DNA of 36,442 bases, from contig JASCOV010000015.1 in assembly GCA_029960045.1 (NCBI GenBank), forward strand, positions 1 through 36,442, in the 5' to 3' direction. Under the pieces are notes generated by a model. It saw only the letters and a program-made list of their open reading frames with translations. It had not been told where the DNA came from and ran no database searches. Position numbers and translations under genes: made by a program. The DNA comes from Flavobacteriaceae bacterium PS02293 (GTDB taxonomy: Bacteria; Bacteroidota; Bacteroidia; Flavobacteriales; Weeksellaceae). Below, piece after piece: positions 1-7,043 of this stretch (the stretch's first letter is position 1; each line of letters begins with the position of its first letter).

Positions 1-117
1 TTTTATCTCAAATATAACCCAGATAACAGGTGGTCATTTTGAACCGGAAAGTGGTGGTCACTTTGCTCCGAAATCAGTGGTCAATTTACTCCGAAATTAG
101 GTGGTCAATTTGACCGT
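1..117. mobile_element. End of an IS21-family-like insertion sequence
   Basis: Four tandem imperfect copies of a motif of about 22-24 bp are visible, beginning near 29, 53, 76 and 100. Each starts GTGGTCA and continues with a variant of ATTTGNNCCGAAAT. Tandem terminal repeats of this sort are typical of IS21-family ends, where the transposase binds. The repeats stop around 116, exactly where an open frame that looks like the tail of a Toprim gene takes over, so the IS appears to have inserted into that gene. The transposase genes (istA, istB) would lie to the left of the window and cannot be seen. Family assignment is from the repeat pattern only. Confidence 0.6.
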
Positions 118-376
118 CTTTTCCAATCTGACCTATTTAACCATTAAGGATTTTAGAAATGAAACTGCCGATTACCTTATTTTAAATTCCACTGCAATGT
201 TCTTCAAAGTTGAAAACGAGTTGAAGAATTATCATAAAATTTCTCTTTTTCTGGATAATGATTCTAATGGGAAAACTACGAAAGAAAATATTCAAAAAAG
301 TTATAAGAATGTAGAAGATTGTTCTTTGCCGTACGCGGGTTTCAAGGATTTGAACGAATGGTTTTGTAATCAGTAA
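101..376 (+). pseudogene. Truncated Toprim/primase-like protein, C-terminal fragment
   Basis: The open frame of 91 codons would start with a GTG inside the IS end; native sequence seems to begin near 117-119. The fragment contains the core of a Toprim fold: a segment reading SNLTYLTI that matches the helix after the conserved glutamate strand, then LFLDNDSNGK with the acidic DxD motif, and a C-terminal segment ending in DLNEWF. The N-terminal zinc finger and the catalytic glutamate strand are missing. Such primase-like proteins are common in Bacteroidetes conjugative elements. The disruption by an IS21-type end makes it almost certainly non-functional. It ends five bases from the convergently transcribed toxin gene. 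Confidence 0.65.
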
Positions 377-381
377 GAAAA

Positions 382-1029
382 TTATGAGTTGAGATATTTT
401 TTGACAGCCTCTTCAATATCTTCTTTAATAAATTCCCAGTACTTTCCGTGTAAGCAGATAGGGTCGAAATCATCGTCCGCAACGCTGAAGTCAACGAAAT
501 TTTTCAAGATCAAATATTTGTCGTGAGAGTAAGGATAACGTTCTTCGTGGAGTTTCAACATTTTGCTGATGTCATAGTTGAGTAAACACTCGTGAAGATC
601 CCAAAAGTCTTTTTTACGTCCACCTCTTTGTACGACATCTATTTTCATAGCAATGATCTCTTCGATAGTTGCAAATCTGATTTCATCTTCTGTCTTTGCC
701 GATCTGATAAACGTATCTGTGTAGTAAATATCAATTTTTACGGTATTGTCCTTGTCGGTTCCAATCAGATATGATTTTCCCATTGCAGGCTGTAGATCGG
801 AAAAGCTGTCAACATAGGCAAAAGTAGCTTTAAGAAAACTTTCAATTTCTGGAAAATTGATACTGCCATAAGGAACATCGCTGAACAGATCAATATCAAC
901 AGACATCCGGTGTCCGATCTGAAGGCTTAATGAAGTGCCTCCTACAAGTCTGAAATCCGCAAAAACTTCTGAAGCCATTAGGATTTGCAAAGTGTTTTTC
1001 AGTAGATCATTGACGGTATTATAATACAT
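382..1029 (-). CDS. AbiEii/AbiGii-type nucleotidyltransferase toxin
   Basis: This 215-residue protein has the nucleotidyltransferase signature of the AbiEii family: GGTSL at residues 30-34, followed by HRMSVDIDLF at 40-49 with the paired aspartates D45 and D47 that would bind metal and NTP. A third acidic strand (KIDIYY) and the downstream RGGRKKDFWDL motif complete the family pattern. AbiEii proteins are the toxins of type IV toxin-antitoxin and abortive-infection systems; characterised members transfer nucleotides to cellular RNA targets. Its start lies six bases after the stop of the antitoxin gene, so the two form an operon. The target of this member cannot be read from sequence. Likely role: element maintenance or phage resistance. 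Confidence 0.85.
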   Translation of the reverse strand: MYYNTVNDLLKNTLQILMASEVFADFRLVGGTSLSLQIGHRMSVDIDLFSDVPYGSINFPEIESFLKATFAYVDSFSDLQPAMGKSYLIGTDKDNTVKIDIYYTDTFIRSAKTEDEIRFATIEEIIAMKIDVVQRGGRKKDFWDLHECLLNYDISKMLKLHEERYPYSHDKYLILKNFVDFSVADDDFDPICLHGKYWEFIKEDIEEAVKKYLNS

Positions 1030-1035
1030 ATAATG

Positions 1036-1518
1036 TTATGATTTTTTGTGCAACTTCATCGGTAACGTTGTTTTTGTCTTTAACGCTGTCTCTACCTTTA
1101 TTTTACCATAAAAACGAATGGTCTCGTTTTTTTCCTCATCATTTCCGCGCTCAAATATTCGTCTTATAACAGCTTTATGCTGTCTGTTCCAATCGATCCT
1201 GTTTATATCAGTATCCCAAAATAAAGATTTTCGAAGTAGTGAAAGCTTCGGTGTTTCCTTTATTTTTTCCTTTTCAAGCTTGATGTCATAATAACTTTGC
1301 AGGATAACGATGCTCCCTTCTTCAAGCTCAAGTTCTTTTTCTATTTTTAATGCCAGCGGAACAGGAATCTTTCTTTTTCCTTTGGTTATATTATTGATTG
1401 CCTGTGCAGATTCACCGATAGACAAAGCAAAAGGGCGCTTTTTAAGCGAACGTTTTTCAAGCTCCCGCTCAAGAACGATTCCCGGATGGATTCCTTTGTA
1501 TTTTAACAGTGATTTCAT
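1036..1518 (-). CDS. HTH-DUF6922 antitoxin of the AbiEii module
   Basis: The 160-residue protein has two parts. Residues 1-80 resemble a HigA-type XRE helix-turn-helix protein (IHPGIVLERELEKR near the start, ESAQAINNITKGKRKIP as the recognition region). Residues 95-140 match the DUF6922 module that usually sits next to AbiEii toxins, with LFWDTD at 99-104 and FERG at 122-125 followed by IRFYG. Many modules carry DUF6922 without this DNA-binding half, so the protein is probably both antitoxin and repressor. It is the first gene of the operon. A perfect palindrome lies a few bases upstream of the ATG, which fits autoregulation. Confidence 0.75.
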   Translation of the reverse strand: MKSLLKYKGIHPGIVLERELEKRSLKKRPFALSIGESAQAINNITKGKRKIPVPLALKIEKELELEEGSIVILQSYYDIKLEKEKIKETPKLSLLRKSLFWDTDINRIDWNRQHKAVIRRIFERGNDEEKNETIRFYGKIKVETALKTKTTLPMKLHKKS

Positions 1519-1522
1519 AAAA

Positions 1523-1547
1523 CAAATATAAACAAATTTGTTTATAT
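1523..1547 (-). promoter_or_regulatory. Palindromic operator overlapping a -7 box of the TA operon
   Basis: Positions 1526-1547 form a perfect 22-bp palindrome centred between 1536 and 1537 (core ACAAATTTGT). On the minus strand the sequence TATATTTG at 1530-1523 fits the Bacteroidetes -7 consensus TAnnTTTG and overlaps the palindrome. The antitoxin ATG is at 1518, only four bases beyond the box, so a transcript from here would be leaderless or nearly so. A matching -33 element is not clear. The arrangement suggests that the HTH antitoxin represses its own operon. Confidence 0.55.
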
Positions 1548-1676
1548 ATTATTAAGGATTTTATTTTTTAAACTCTCCATAAAAGCATCTGTTCTGATGT
1601 TGAATTTTTGAGATTTCCGAAATGTCAATTTATCTGTTTTAGTCAATTCGAACTGATGTCTTGCTTTTTACTAATG

Positions 1677-1705
1677 CAAATGTAGGACAGCATCATTCAC
1701 TCAAA
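1677..1705 (-). promoter_or_regulatory. Second candidate TA promoter, minus strand
   Basis: On the minus strand TTTG (1705-1702) is followed after 17 bases by TACATTTG (1684-1677), a good match to the Bacteroidetes -33/-7 promoter pattern. Transcription from it would run leftwards into the antitoxin gene with a leader of roughly 150 bases that contains the palindrome. Assigned from consensus alone. Confidence 0.4.
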
Positions 1706-1797
1706 AAAATATTTTTGGGTTTCTAAAAAAATTCTTTCCACAAGCTCCAATAATTTTTTCAGACACTCCTGAATCCTTCGGACAAAAATATTTCTAG

Positions 1798-1838
1798 CCC
1801 CAACGCTCAAGAACTTTGAAGCGTTGGGGTTTTGTGTG
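1798..1838 (+). terminator. Strong stem-loop followed by a T-rich tract
   Basis: CCCCAACGCT at 1798-1807 pairs perfectly with AGCGTTGGGG at 1820-1829 (10 bp, 12-nt loop), followed by TTTTGTGTGT. This looks like an intrinsic terminator read on the plus strand, yet no plus-strand gene lies directly upstream. It may end an unannotated transcript, insulate ssb from upstream readthrough, or be a recognition hairpin. Confidence 0.45.
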
Positions 1839-2084
1839 TATGATACTTTCCTATGATCATCGGCAAAGAAAAAGCCGTAACCTCAGTTATACGAATCAAT
1901 TAAATAACAGACTCTCTTTGACATCAACGAAAAAACAAATAAAATAAAACAAATAAAAATTATGCTTTGCCAATTGGATATAAGCAAAAAAAGAAAAAAA
2001 CCGAGTGTCCTCGAAACCAAATCAATCAAATCGAAAATTTATCAATCAACAAAAAATAATTATTAATATTTAAAATCAAACATT

Positions 2085-2480
2085 ATGAACATCGTAGGCA
2101 GAATTACAAAAAACGCAGAGATCAACACTTTGAAAGGTGACAAAAAAGTAGTGAATTTCTCAGTAGCAATCAATGAAAGCTATAGGAACAAACAAGGTGA
2201 ACGTGTAGAACAGGCGACCTACTATAATTGTTCCTATTGGATAAGTCCAAAAGTGGCGAACATCCTTACCAAAGGAACATTGGTTGAATTGACAGGGAGA
2301 GTAAGTTCCAATGCGTGGATCGGAAAAGACGGAGAAATTAAGTCGGGTCTAAATTTCCATACGTCAAACATCAAATTGCACGGTGGTGGTCAAAAAACAG
2401 AAGCTGTTGTAACAAATGATCCGAAACAAAAGAAAGCAATTGTTACAGAGGGAGAAAATGATGATGACCTGCCATTTTAA
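2085..2480 (+). CDS. ssb: Single-stranded DNA-binding protein
   Basis: The 131-residue protein begins MNIVGRITKNAEI and continues with the OB-fold pattern of bacterial SSB (VNFSVAINESY, YYNCSYW, LVELTGRVSSNAW). A short linker is followed by the acidic tail DDDLPF, the usual protein-interaction tip that recruits replication and repair enzymes. It is shorter than chromosomal SSB, as is usual for element-borne copies. Such genes commonly precede the PRTRC or primase region in Bacteroidetes elements and are thought to coat the transferred strand in donor and recipient. It is the first gene of a plus-strand run to 6486. Confidence 0.93.
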   Translation: MNIVGRITKNAEINTLKGDKKVVNFSVAINESYRNKQGERVEQATYYNCSYWISPKVANILTKGTLVELTGRVSSNAWIGKDGEIKSGLNFHTSNIKLHGGGQKTEAVVTNDPKQKKAIVTEGENDDDLPF

Positions 2481-2504
2481 TAACTAACCTAAAATATCAA
2501 CAGA

Positions 2505-2933
2505 ATGAAAATATCAAGCACACCAACTGATTACCTTTTAATAAAGGCTTTCAATGAATCTGAACTTTGTGATTTTGCGATCATTCACACAACCGAGCAA
2601 TGGCGTGTCACACAAAAAGAAAGGATGATTGCAGTGACCACATTTAAAAATGATGATTCCTTTAAATGGCTCAATTACAAAGATGAATCAGTCGATTTTT
2701 TTCGCTATTCCGATGAAGATCATCCCGAAATTCAACAATGGCTTTCAGAGAGCAATTTGCTTTTTATTGAAACTAATGCAGAAGAATTGAAACTGCTGAA
2801 AGGCATTGATTTTAAAATGTCCAGTTATCAGATGCAGGTTTTCAGTAATGGTAATGCCGTTTACAGTTGCTTTGAAAAGAATTTAGGGGATGAATTCTGG
2901 ACTTGCGAATTTTCATTGAATGAACTGACTTGA
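2505..2933 (+). CDS. Hypothetical acidic protein next to ssb
   Basis: I do not recognise a family. The 142-residue product is soluble, acidic and rich in aromatic residues, with no signal peptide or membrane segment. It contains two W-x-x-T/L-type segments (EQWRVTQKER near residue 31 and FKWLNYKDE near 53) and a C-terminal segment DEFWTCEFS. It sits 24 bases downstream of ssb and 20 bases upstream of the PRTRC E gene, in the same direction, so it is probably part of the same operon and may be a cassette-specific accessory protein. Confidence 0.7.
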   Translation: MKISSTPTDYLLIKAFNESELCDFAIIHTTEQWRVTQKERMIAVTTFKNDDSFKWLNYKDESVDFFRYSDEDHPEIQQWLSESNLLFIETNAEELKLLKGIDFKMSSYQMQVFSNGNAVYSCFEKNLGDEFWTCEFSLNELT

Positions 2934-2953
2934 TAATCATAAAAAACAAAATT

Positions 2954-3487
2954 ATGCAGACCAATTTTTTCAGGCAGATTGCTAAACTTAATCTCAAAGG
3001 GGATTTACAGATTATCCTCCGAGAAAGTACAGATAACAGTTTCGTTCTTTCCGTATTGCTCAATAATGAGCAATGCGGTGATGAAGCAAGAAAGACAATT
3101 CCCCCTCTTAATCTCAGAGGAACAGCAGAAGAATTAGACAATGGCTTTTTTGAAACAGTAACAACACCATTACAAACCGTTTCGGGACTAATGGTGGATA
3201 TGGAAGCTTTTATGAAACAACTTGAAGAAGCTAAAAAGAAATCGGCTATGGAAAAAGAAAAAGCCGAGAAAGTGAAAAAGGAGAAGGATGCCAAGGATAA
3301 GAAGTATATAGATGCTTTGCTAAAAGCTGAGGAATTTGAAAAAGAGGAAAAATTTAAAGAGGCTTGGACGGCACTTCCGAAAGCTTCTGAATTTCCGGAA
3401 TATGCTGAAATTATTCAAAAGAAACAGGACGAGTATGAAAAACATTTTGCCCCAAGCCTTTTTTCCGGAGATCATTCTCAAACTTAA
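2954..3487 (+). CDS. PRTRC system protein E
   Basis: I chose the ATG at 2954 (MQTNFFRQIAKLNLKGDL) rather than a TTG 24 bases earlier that overlaps the previous gene. The 177-residue protein matches PRTRC system protein E: an N-terminal globular domain (ILRESTDNSFVLSVLLNNE, then KTIPPLNLRGTAEELDNGFF, with the proline-leucine-rich segment typical of the family), followed from about residue 90 by a strongly charged, lysine- and glutamate-rich coiled coil. Its exact function is unknown. PRTRC stands for ParB-related, ThiF-related cassette, a plasmid and ICE gene set. Proteins C, B and ThiF follow downstream, which supports the call. Confidence 0.8.
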   Translation: MQTNFFRQIAKLNLKGDLQIILRESTDNSFVLSVLLNNEQCGDEARKTIPPLNLRGTAEELDNGFFETVTTPLQTVSGLMVDMEAFMKQLEEAKKKSAMEKEKAEKVKKEKDAKDKKYIDALLKAEEFEKEEKFKEAWTALPKASEFPEYAEIIQKKQDEYEKHFAPSLFSGDHSQT

Positions 3488-3505
3488 CTTTAAAAATGTA
3501 TATCA

Positions 3506-3724
3506 ATGTTACTGGCAACAAAATTAGAGAGAGTCTTTATCATCAACGATAAGGGACAGGAAATACAATTAACCGACCCCGAACCTAAATGGAGTGTTGA
3601 AGCTGTAATGAATTTTTACAGCAATTCTTACCCGATTTTAACTACCTCAAAAGTATCAGCACCTAAAATAGTAAAGGATTTCATCCAATATCATTTTGAA
3701 AGTGTGATGGGTACAAAAGGGTAG
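3506..3724 (+). CDS. PRTRC system protein C, ubiquitin-like
   Basis: The 72-residue product resembles PRTRC protein C: TKLERVFIINDKGQEIQL, then a DPEPKWS segment, then VMNFYSNSYPILTTSKVSAP. Proteins of this family are predicted to adopt a ubiquitin-like beta-grasp fold. The size is close to ubiquitin (76 residues), and the last residues are GTKG, so the C-terminus is a glycine, as needed for adenylation by an E1 enzyme. The E2-like (4943-5674) and E1-like (5674-6486) genes lie just downstream. The conjugation role is an inference from fold and neighbours. The start ATG is at 3506, 18 bases after the E gene. Confidence 0.85.
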   Translation: MLLATKLERVFIINDKGQEIQLTDPEPKWSVEAVMNFYSNSYPILTTSKVSAPKIVKDFIQYHFESVMGTKG

Positions 3725-3753
3725 GATTAACACTTAAATAAACAAAATGAATA

Positions 3754-3930
3754 ATGTCAAAAGAAATTATTTCGGGAAAATTAAAATCATCCGAAGACAG
3801 AGAACAAAAAAAACTGTTTCAACAGTTAGGAGCATTTTCAGAATGGATGAAGCAGGAAAAAGACAGTTCCGAGATTCGGAAGGACAAACGGCAGTCAATT
3901 CCGATAGCACATCTTCCAATGGTTTTTTGA
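3754..3930 (+). CDS. Small protein of the PRTRC operon
   Basis: An ATG at 3754 opens a 58-codon frame starting MSKEIISGKLKSSEDREQK and ending HLPMVF. Its composition (lysine, glutamate, glutamine, one tryptophan) looks like a real soluble alpha-helical protein. The overlapping frame beginning at 3747 gives instead an odd arginine- and serine-rich stretch, which I take to be the shadow frame. It lies between the C gene and the F-position gene, in the same direction, with a stop 23 bases before the next start. Function unknown. The alternative, that the next gene really starts at 3747 with a 69-residue extension, is less likely. Confidence 0.65.
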   Translation: MSKEIISGKLKSSEDREQKKLFQQLGAFSEWMKQEKDSSEIRKDKRQSIPIAHLPMVF

Positions 3931-3953
3931 AAATAAGATTTTTACCAAAAATA

Positions 3954-4925
3954 ATGGATAATGAGAATATAGAGCTTTGTGAGAATAGTAAGAATGCTAA
4001 AAAGACTGAAAGGGATTTTTTTAAATCCCTTAATCAGCTAACAAAGCACTACAACATTGATACGTTACCTGTTGGTAATTTTACATATCCTTATAATATC
4101 GCACTTTCCATATGGCATACCGCTAAAATGTTGAGAGAAAACATACCTCATTTCAATAGCCTTCAATTGGTGCAGGATGATGATGAAACATACTTGATCA
4201 GCGAAGAACGGTACAATACTTCGACCACGCTTTTCTATATTCCTGTAATTCCACTGTATCAATTATTGAAAAACAAAAGAAGAAAAAAATCAGCACAACT
4301 ACTTTTATCAGTTTGTTGCTACCTCTACAGAAATGCCGACATCCCTTATTACCGACAACAGGGTTCTTACTTATATTGGAATTATGAAATGCTTTCCGAT
4401 TGGCTTAATGAAGATGAGGAAATAGATGAAAATCATAATACCCAAAAAGAATTACTGCAAGCTGAAATGATAGGTAATTATATGGAGCAGAAAATTTCGA
4501 ATAATAAAAATTTAGAAATTTTTAAGGAGAGAATAAACAGGTTCAAGCCAACAGATGATTTTGACAGAAAATGTTTTCAGATTGCAGAAAGCACGTACGA
4601 AATTTACTCTGATTATCCCAATGAAAGCATTTTCAGAAATGCCCATTTTAATAATTTGTCAAAGAAAGAAACCTTTTATGATAGTGAGGATGATGAAGAG
4701 AAAGTCATTACAATGGACAAGTACATTTCTTTTTTTGCCAATGATTACGGTTCGGTCTATCAAAACCTTGTTGATGGTGTCAATAACGAATTTAATGAAT
4801 ATGCCGAACTGCAGGAACCCATTATCATTAAAACCTTTAATGGAAAATCTCTCGATAATGTCAATCTTGATTTTGAAGATCGTCTTTTTAAAATAGTAAC
4901 AGATCTGATAAATATTTTGGGATAA
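3954..4925 (+). CDS. PRTRC cassette protein, F position
   Basis: I place the start at the ATG at 3954 (MDNENIELCENSKNAKKTE), giving 323 residues. The product is soluble, very acidic in its second half, and has recognisable blocks LPVGNFTYPYNIALSIWHTAKML and FYIPVIPLYQLL, followed by a helical stretch rich in leucine and tyrosine (SAQLLLSVCCYLYRNADIPYY). It has no signal peptide or transmembrane segment. It occupies the place of PRTRC protein F in the order E-C-F-B-ThiF, and I assign it mainly by that position. Biochemical function is unknown. Confidence 0.6.
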   Translation: MDNENIELCENSKNAKKTERDFFKSLNQLTKHYNIDTLPVGNFTYPYNIALSIWHTAKMLRENIPHFNSLQLVQDDDETYLISEERYNTSTTLFYIPVIPLYQLLKNKRRKKSAQLLLSVCCYLYRNADIPYYRQQGSYLYWNYEMLSDWLNEDEEIDENHNTQKELLQAEMIGNYMEQKISNNKNLEIFKERINRFKPTDDFDRKCFQIAESTYEIYSDYPNESIFRNAHFNNLSKKETFYDSEDDEEKVITMDKYISFFANDYGSVYQNLVDGVNNEFNEYAELQEPIIIKTFNGKSLDNVNLDFEDRLFKIVTDLINILG

Positions 4926-4942
4926 ACAAATGAATTAGAAAA

Positions 4943-5674
4943 ATGGAAAATATGAAAAAATCTAATGATATTACAGGCAATTTTGGAATTCTTTACCATC
5001 CAAAATCAGCACTTGTATTTTATCAGGCAGATAATTCTACTTCTGATATGTATGTAGAAAGTTTCGATATGGATAAGAATGGAAATTTTTCCAATGCACA
5101 TCCATTATCAGTGAGGGAAGCAAATAGACTTTCTAAAATGCTAACGATAAGAAGTAATGAGGAAAGAAGCTTTTTGAAACCCAAAAAAATCTTGTCCTCT
5201 AACATTCTTTATATAGATTCCTCTGATAAAGGTAAGGTGGTGTGGTTTACCAAGGCACAGCAAAAAGAACTATCTTTCGTAGAAAATTTAGAAATTCCAA
5301 ACGGTAAAGCAAATGTTCCGCCTTTGCTTTGGATTGCTGATAAACAGGGTCTCAAAATATTTGCTTTGATGTCAGATGAAAGACCCGATGAAGCCACCAA
5401 TGTTTTTTATGCGCCATTTTTCAATGTCTATCAAAATGGAAATGTCTGTATGGGGTCGGTAGATGTCAAAATAAAAAATTCAGCCTCGTTGGAAGAATTT
5501 ATTGAGAATTGGGAGAACTGCTTTTTTAATTCTTATTTCAGCCATCTGATGCTGAATCATAACCCTGTTAAAGGAAATTGCGTCAATCTCTGGAAGAAGC
5601 TCATTGAATCAAACGAACCTTTTCCCATCAATGTTTTAGTTGATGCCAATCTAACTTTAAAAAATATCCTGTAA
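4943..5674 (+). CDS. PRTRC system protein B, E2-like
   Basis: The 243-residue protein matches PRTRC protein B, a member of the prokaryotic E2-like families. Diagnostic segments are VPPLLWIADKQGLKIFALM, then the PFFNVYQNGNVCMGS block, where Cys169 sits at the position of an E2-type active-site cysteine after a short beta hairpin. A second conserved region near the C-terminus contains FNSYFSHLMLNHNP. If the cassette works like a ubiquitin pathway, this protein would accept the Ubl from the ThiF-like E1. The stop and the thiF start overlap by one base (TAATG), which indicates translational coupling. Confidence 0.85.
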   Translation: MENMKKSNDITGNFGILYHPKSALVFYQADNSTSDMYVESFDMDKNGNFSNAHPLSVREANRLSKMLTIRSNEERSFLKPKKILSSNILYIDSSDKGKVVWFTKAQQKELSFVENLEIPNGKANVPPLLWIADKQGLKIFALMSDERPDEATNVFYAPFFNVYQNGNVCMGSVDVKIKNSASLEEFIENWENCFFNSYFSHLMLNHNPVKGNCVNLWKKLIESNEPFPINVLVDANLTLKNIL

Positions 5675-6486
5675 TGATCAATATACAAAAACCAAAAGTT
5701 CATTTTATCGATAACCAATTACTTGATCCACCTAATCCTGTGACCGTAAATCTGATTGGTGCTGGTGGAACGGGTTCTCAGGTTCTGATTGCGTTGGCAA
5801 GAATGAATCACGCTTTGACAGAACTCGGTCATCCTGGTCTTTGGGTAAGATTATGGGATAATGATGTGGTAACAGCCGCTAATTTCGGGAGACAGTTATT
5901 CGCAGAAAGTGAATCTGGATTGTATAAATCAACCGCCTTGATCAATAGGACTAATAGATTTTTTGGCACTAATTGGAAGGCTGAAGCACGCAATTTTGAA
6001 AAAGACATTTTAGGAGGTTTTGATAGAAATAAACAGTCAACCATCTATATTTCGTGTGTTGATAGTGTACAGTCACGCTTCAACATTGCTGAAATCCTTA
6101 ACGAACTGAAACAGATTGGAGGCTACTATAGAAGTAAAGGCAGATATTGGATAGACTTCGGAAACAGTCAACAGTCGGGACAGGTTTTGCTTTCTACAAT
6201 TGGTAAAATAAAACAACCTGATTCAGAAAAATTTGACACTGTAGAAAGTCTTCCGTTTATAACGGATGAATTCGGGGATTTACTGAAAATTTCAGAATCT
6301 CAGGATGATACACCAAGCTGCAGTCTTGCGGAAGCTTTGGAAAAACAGGATCTGTACATCAATTCAACGTTAGCCCAAATGGGAACATCTTTGCTGTGGA
6401 GTTTATTTCGTAATGGATTTATCGAAAACAAAGGTTTTTTTCTCAATTTAAAAACATTTCAATCCCAACCGATCAAAGTCGCCTGA
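5674..6486 (+). CDS. PRTRC system ThiF family protein, E1-like
   Basis: This 270-residue protein is a Rossmann-fold adenylating enzyme of the ThiF/E1 superfamily. The nucleotide loop GAGGTGS is at residues 29-35. It is followed by DNDVVTAANFGRQLF starting at D62, the E1 pattern DxDxVxxxNxxRQ that binds ATP and the Ubl tail. CVDS at 128-131 with R135 is the second conserved motif. Cys216 (PSCSLAEAL) is a candidate thioester cysteine. It is the last gene of the cassette; the ParB and ParM-like members of complete PRTRC sets are not in this window. A hairpin follows the stop. Confidence 0.9.
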   Translation: MINIQKPKVHFIDNQLLDPPNPVTVNLIGAGGTGSQVLIALARMNHALTELGHPGLWVRLWDNDVVTAANFGRQLFAESESGLYKSTALINRTNRFFGTNWKAEARNFEKDILGGFDRNKQSTIYISCVDSVQSRFNIAEILNELKQIGGYYRSKGRYWIDFGNSQQSGQVLLSTIGKIKQPDSEKFDTVESLPFITDEFGDLLKISESQDDTPSCSLAEALEKQDLYINSTLAQMGTSLLWSLFRNGFIENKGFFLNLKTFQSQPIKVA

Positions 6487-6498
6487 CAAAAATCGGGC

Positions 6499-6543
6499 GG
6501 CAAAAATGCAATTTCTCCCTGTGGTCGAAATCGCATTTTTGCC
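6499..6543 (+). terminator. Long hairpin just after the ThiF gene
   Basis: GGCAAAAATGC at 6499-6509 pairs perfectly with GCATTTTTGCC at 6533-6543. After one A/C mismatch four more pairs form (ATTT 6511-6514 with AAAT 6528-6531), leaving a 13-nt loop. It sits 13 bases after the stop codon. No T-run follows, so it may be an mRNA 3'-end stabiliser or a binding hairpin rather than a classic terminator. Confidence 0.5.
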
Positions 6544-6723
6544 AAAGCGGAGCAAGCACATTTCAAAATCCAATGCCTTGTCAATTCCCTGTATGTTTCT
6601 GAAAAGAGCTTGCGGATTTATTTTTTATTGGTCTTTTTAATTTCAAAATATTTTTTAGAAATTCCTATCAAAGAATTACTTCGTTGTTTTAACGAAGAAC
6701 AATTTCTACATCATCGATCAAAA

Positions 6724-6927
6724 CCTGTGTAAATCTACCGTATTAATTTGCTAAGGTGTGTAATATAACTACAAGTAATCAGAAGACCTGTGTAAAATAA
6801 ATACAAGTTACAATGACATATAGGATACTCCTACATTCGAATGATGAGTAAAATAGCTACAAGTATATGGTTGCAGCTGTGCAATATGTTACACCTATCA
6901 TTATAACCTGTGTAAAATAGATACAAC
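6724..6927 (+). repeat. Array of TGTA-N7-TACA repeats, mostly 32-bp spacing
   Basis: The motif CCTGTGTAAAATANNTACAA recurs in direct orientation. Within it TGTA and TACA are separated by seven bases: 6759-6773, 6791-6805 and 6911-6925 are exact, 6847-6861 has AGTA for TGTA, 6880-6893 is TGCA-N6-TACA, 6728-6739 is degenerate, and a poor copy may lie at 6821-6835. TACA starts are at 6770, 6802, 6858, 6890 and 6922, giving spacings of 32, 56, 32 and 32 bp. Thirty-two bp is about three helical turns, so bound dimers would line up on one face. Function unknown. Confidence 0.65.
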
Positions 6928-7025
6928 TACGAGAATTTGTCCGACTGTTTTGCTTTTTTCTTTTAAAGCATCTTTTTTTATGCAATAAATGTTACTCAAT
7001 AGACATTTTCAAACTTGTGAAATTT

Positions 7026-7043
7026 GAATTTTTTATTTTGCAA
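7026..7043 (+). repeat. Left copy of an 18-bp direct repeat around Gabija
   Basis: The sequence at 7026-7043 matches 11215-11232 at 16 of 18 positions, with the last 13 bases (TTTTATTTTGCAA) identical. The two copies flank the two Gabija genes. They could mark the ends of an inserted unit, although the sequence is A+T-rich and chance similarity is possible. Confidence 0.35.

Larger units (their letters stand above)
1548..2084. other. Intergenic region between the TA module and ssb
   Basis: No convincing gene is seen. The left part holds the candidate TA promoters. The middle holds a strong hairpin at 1798-1829. Further right there is a short hairpin (CGGC at 1861-1864 with GCCG at 1874-1877) just after the 8-bp palindrome ATGATCAT at 1853-1860, then an A-rich leader before ssb. 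Divergent transcription and small hairpins would be compatible with a regulatory or oriT-like function, but nothing here proves it. No clear TAnnTTTG promoter for ssb was found. Confidence 0.5.

Noticed and set aside
1310..1531. 73-codon plus-strand frame opposite the antitoxin
   Set aside because: It starts with a serine run derived from antisense of glutamate-rich codons; the antitoxin on the other strand has clear family motifs.
2842..3294. 150-codon minus-strand frame opposite the PRTRC E gene
   Set aside because: It is serine- and phenylalanine-rich, as expected of the antisense of a lysine/glutamate-rich coding region, and it opposes a recognised gene.
6724..6927. CRISPR array
   Set aside because: The repeated units are degenerate, only about 20 bp, with roughly 10-bp gaps and no cas genes nearby; operator-like or iteron-like sites fit better.
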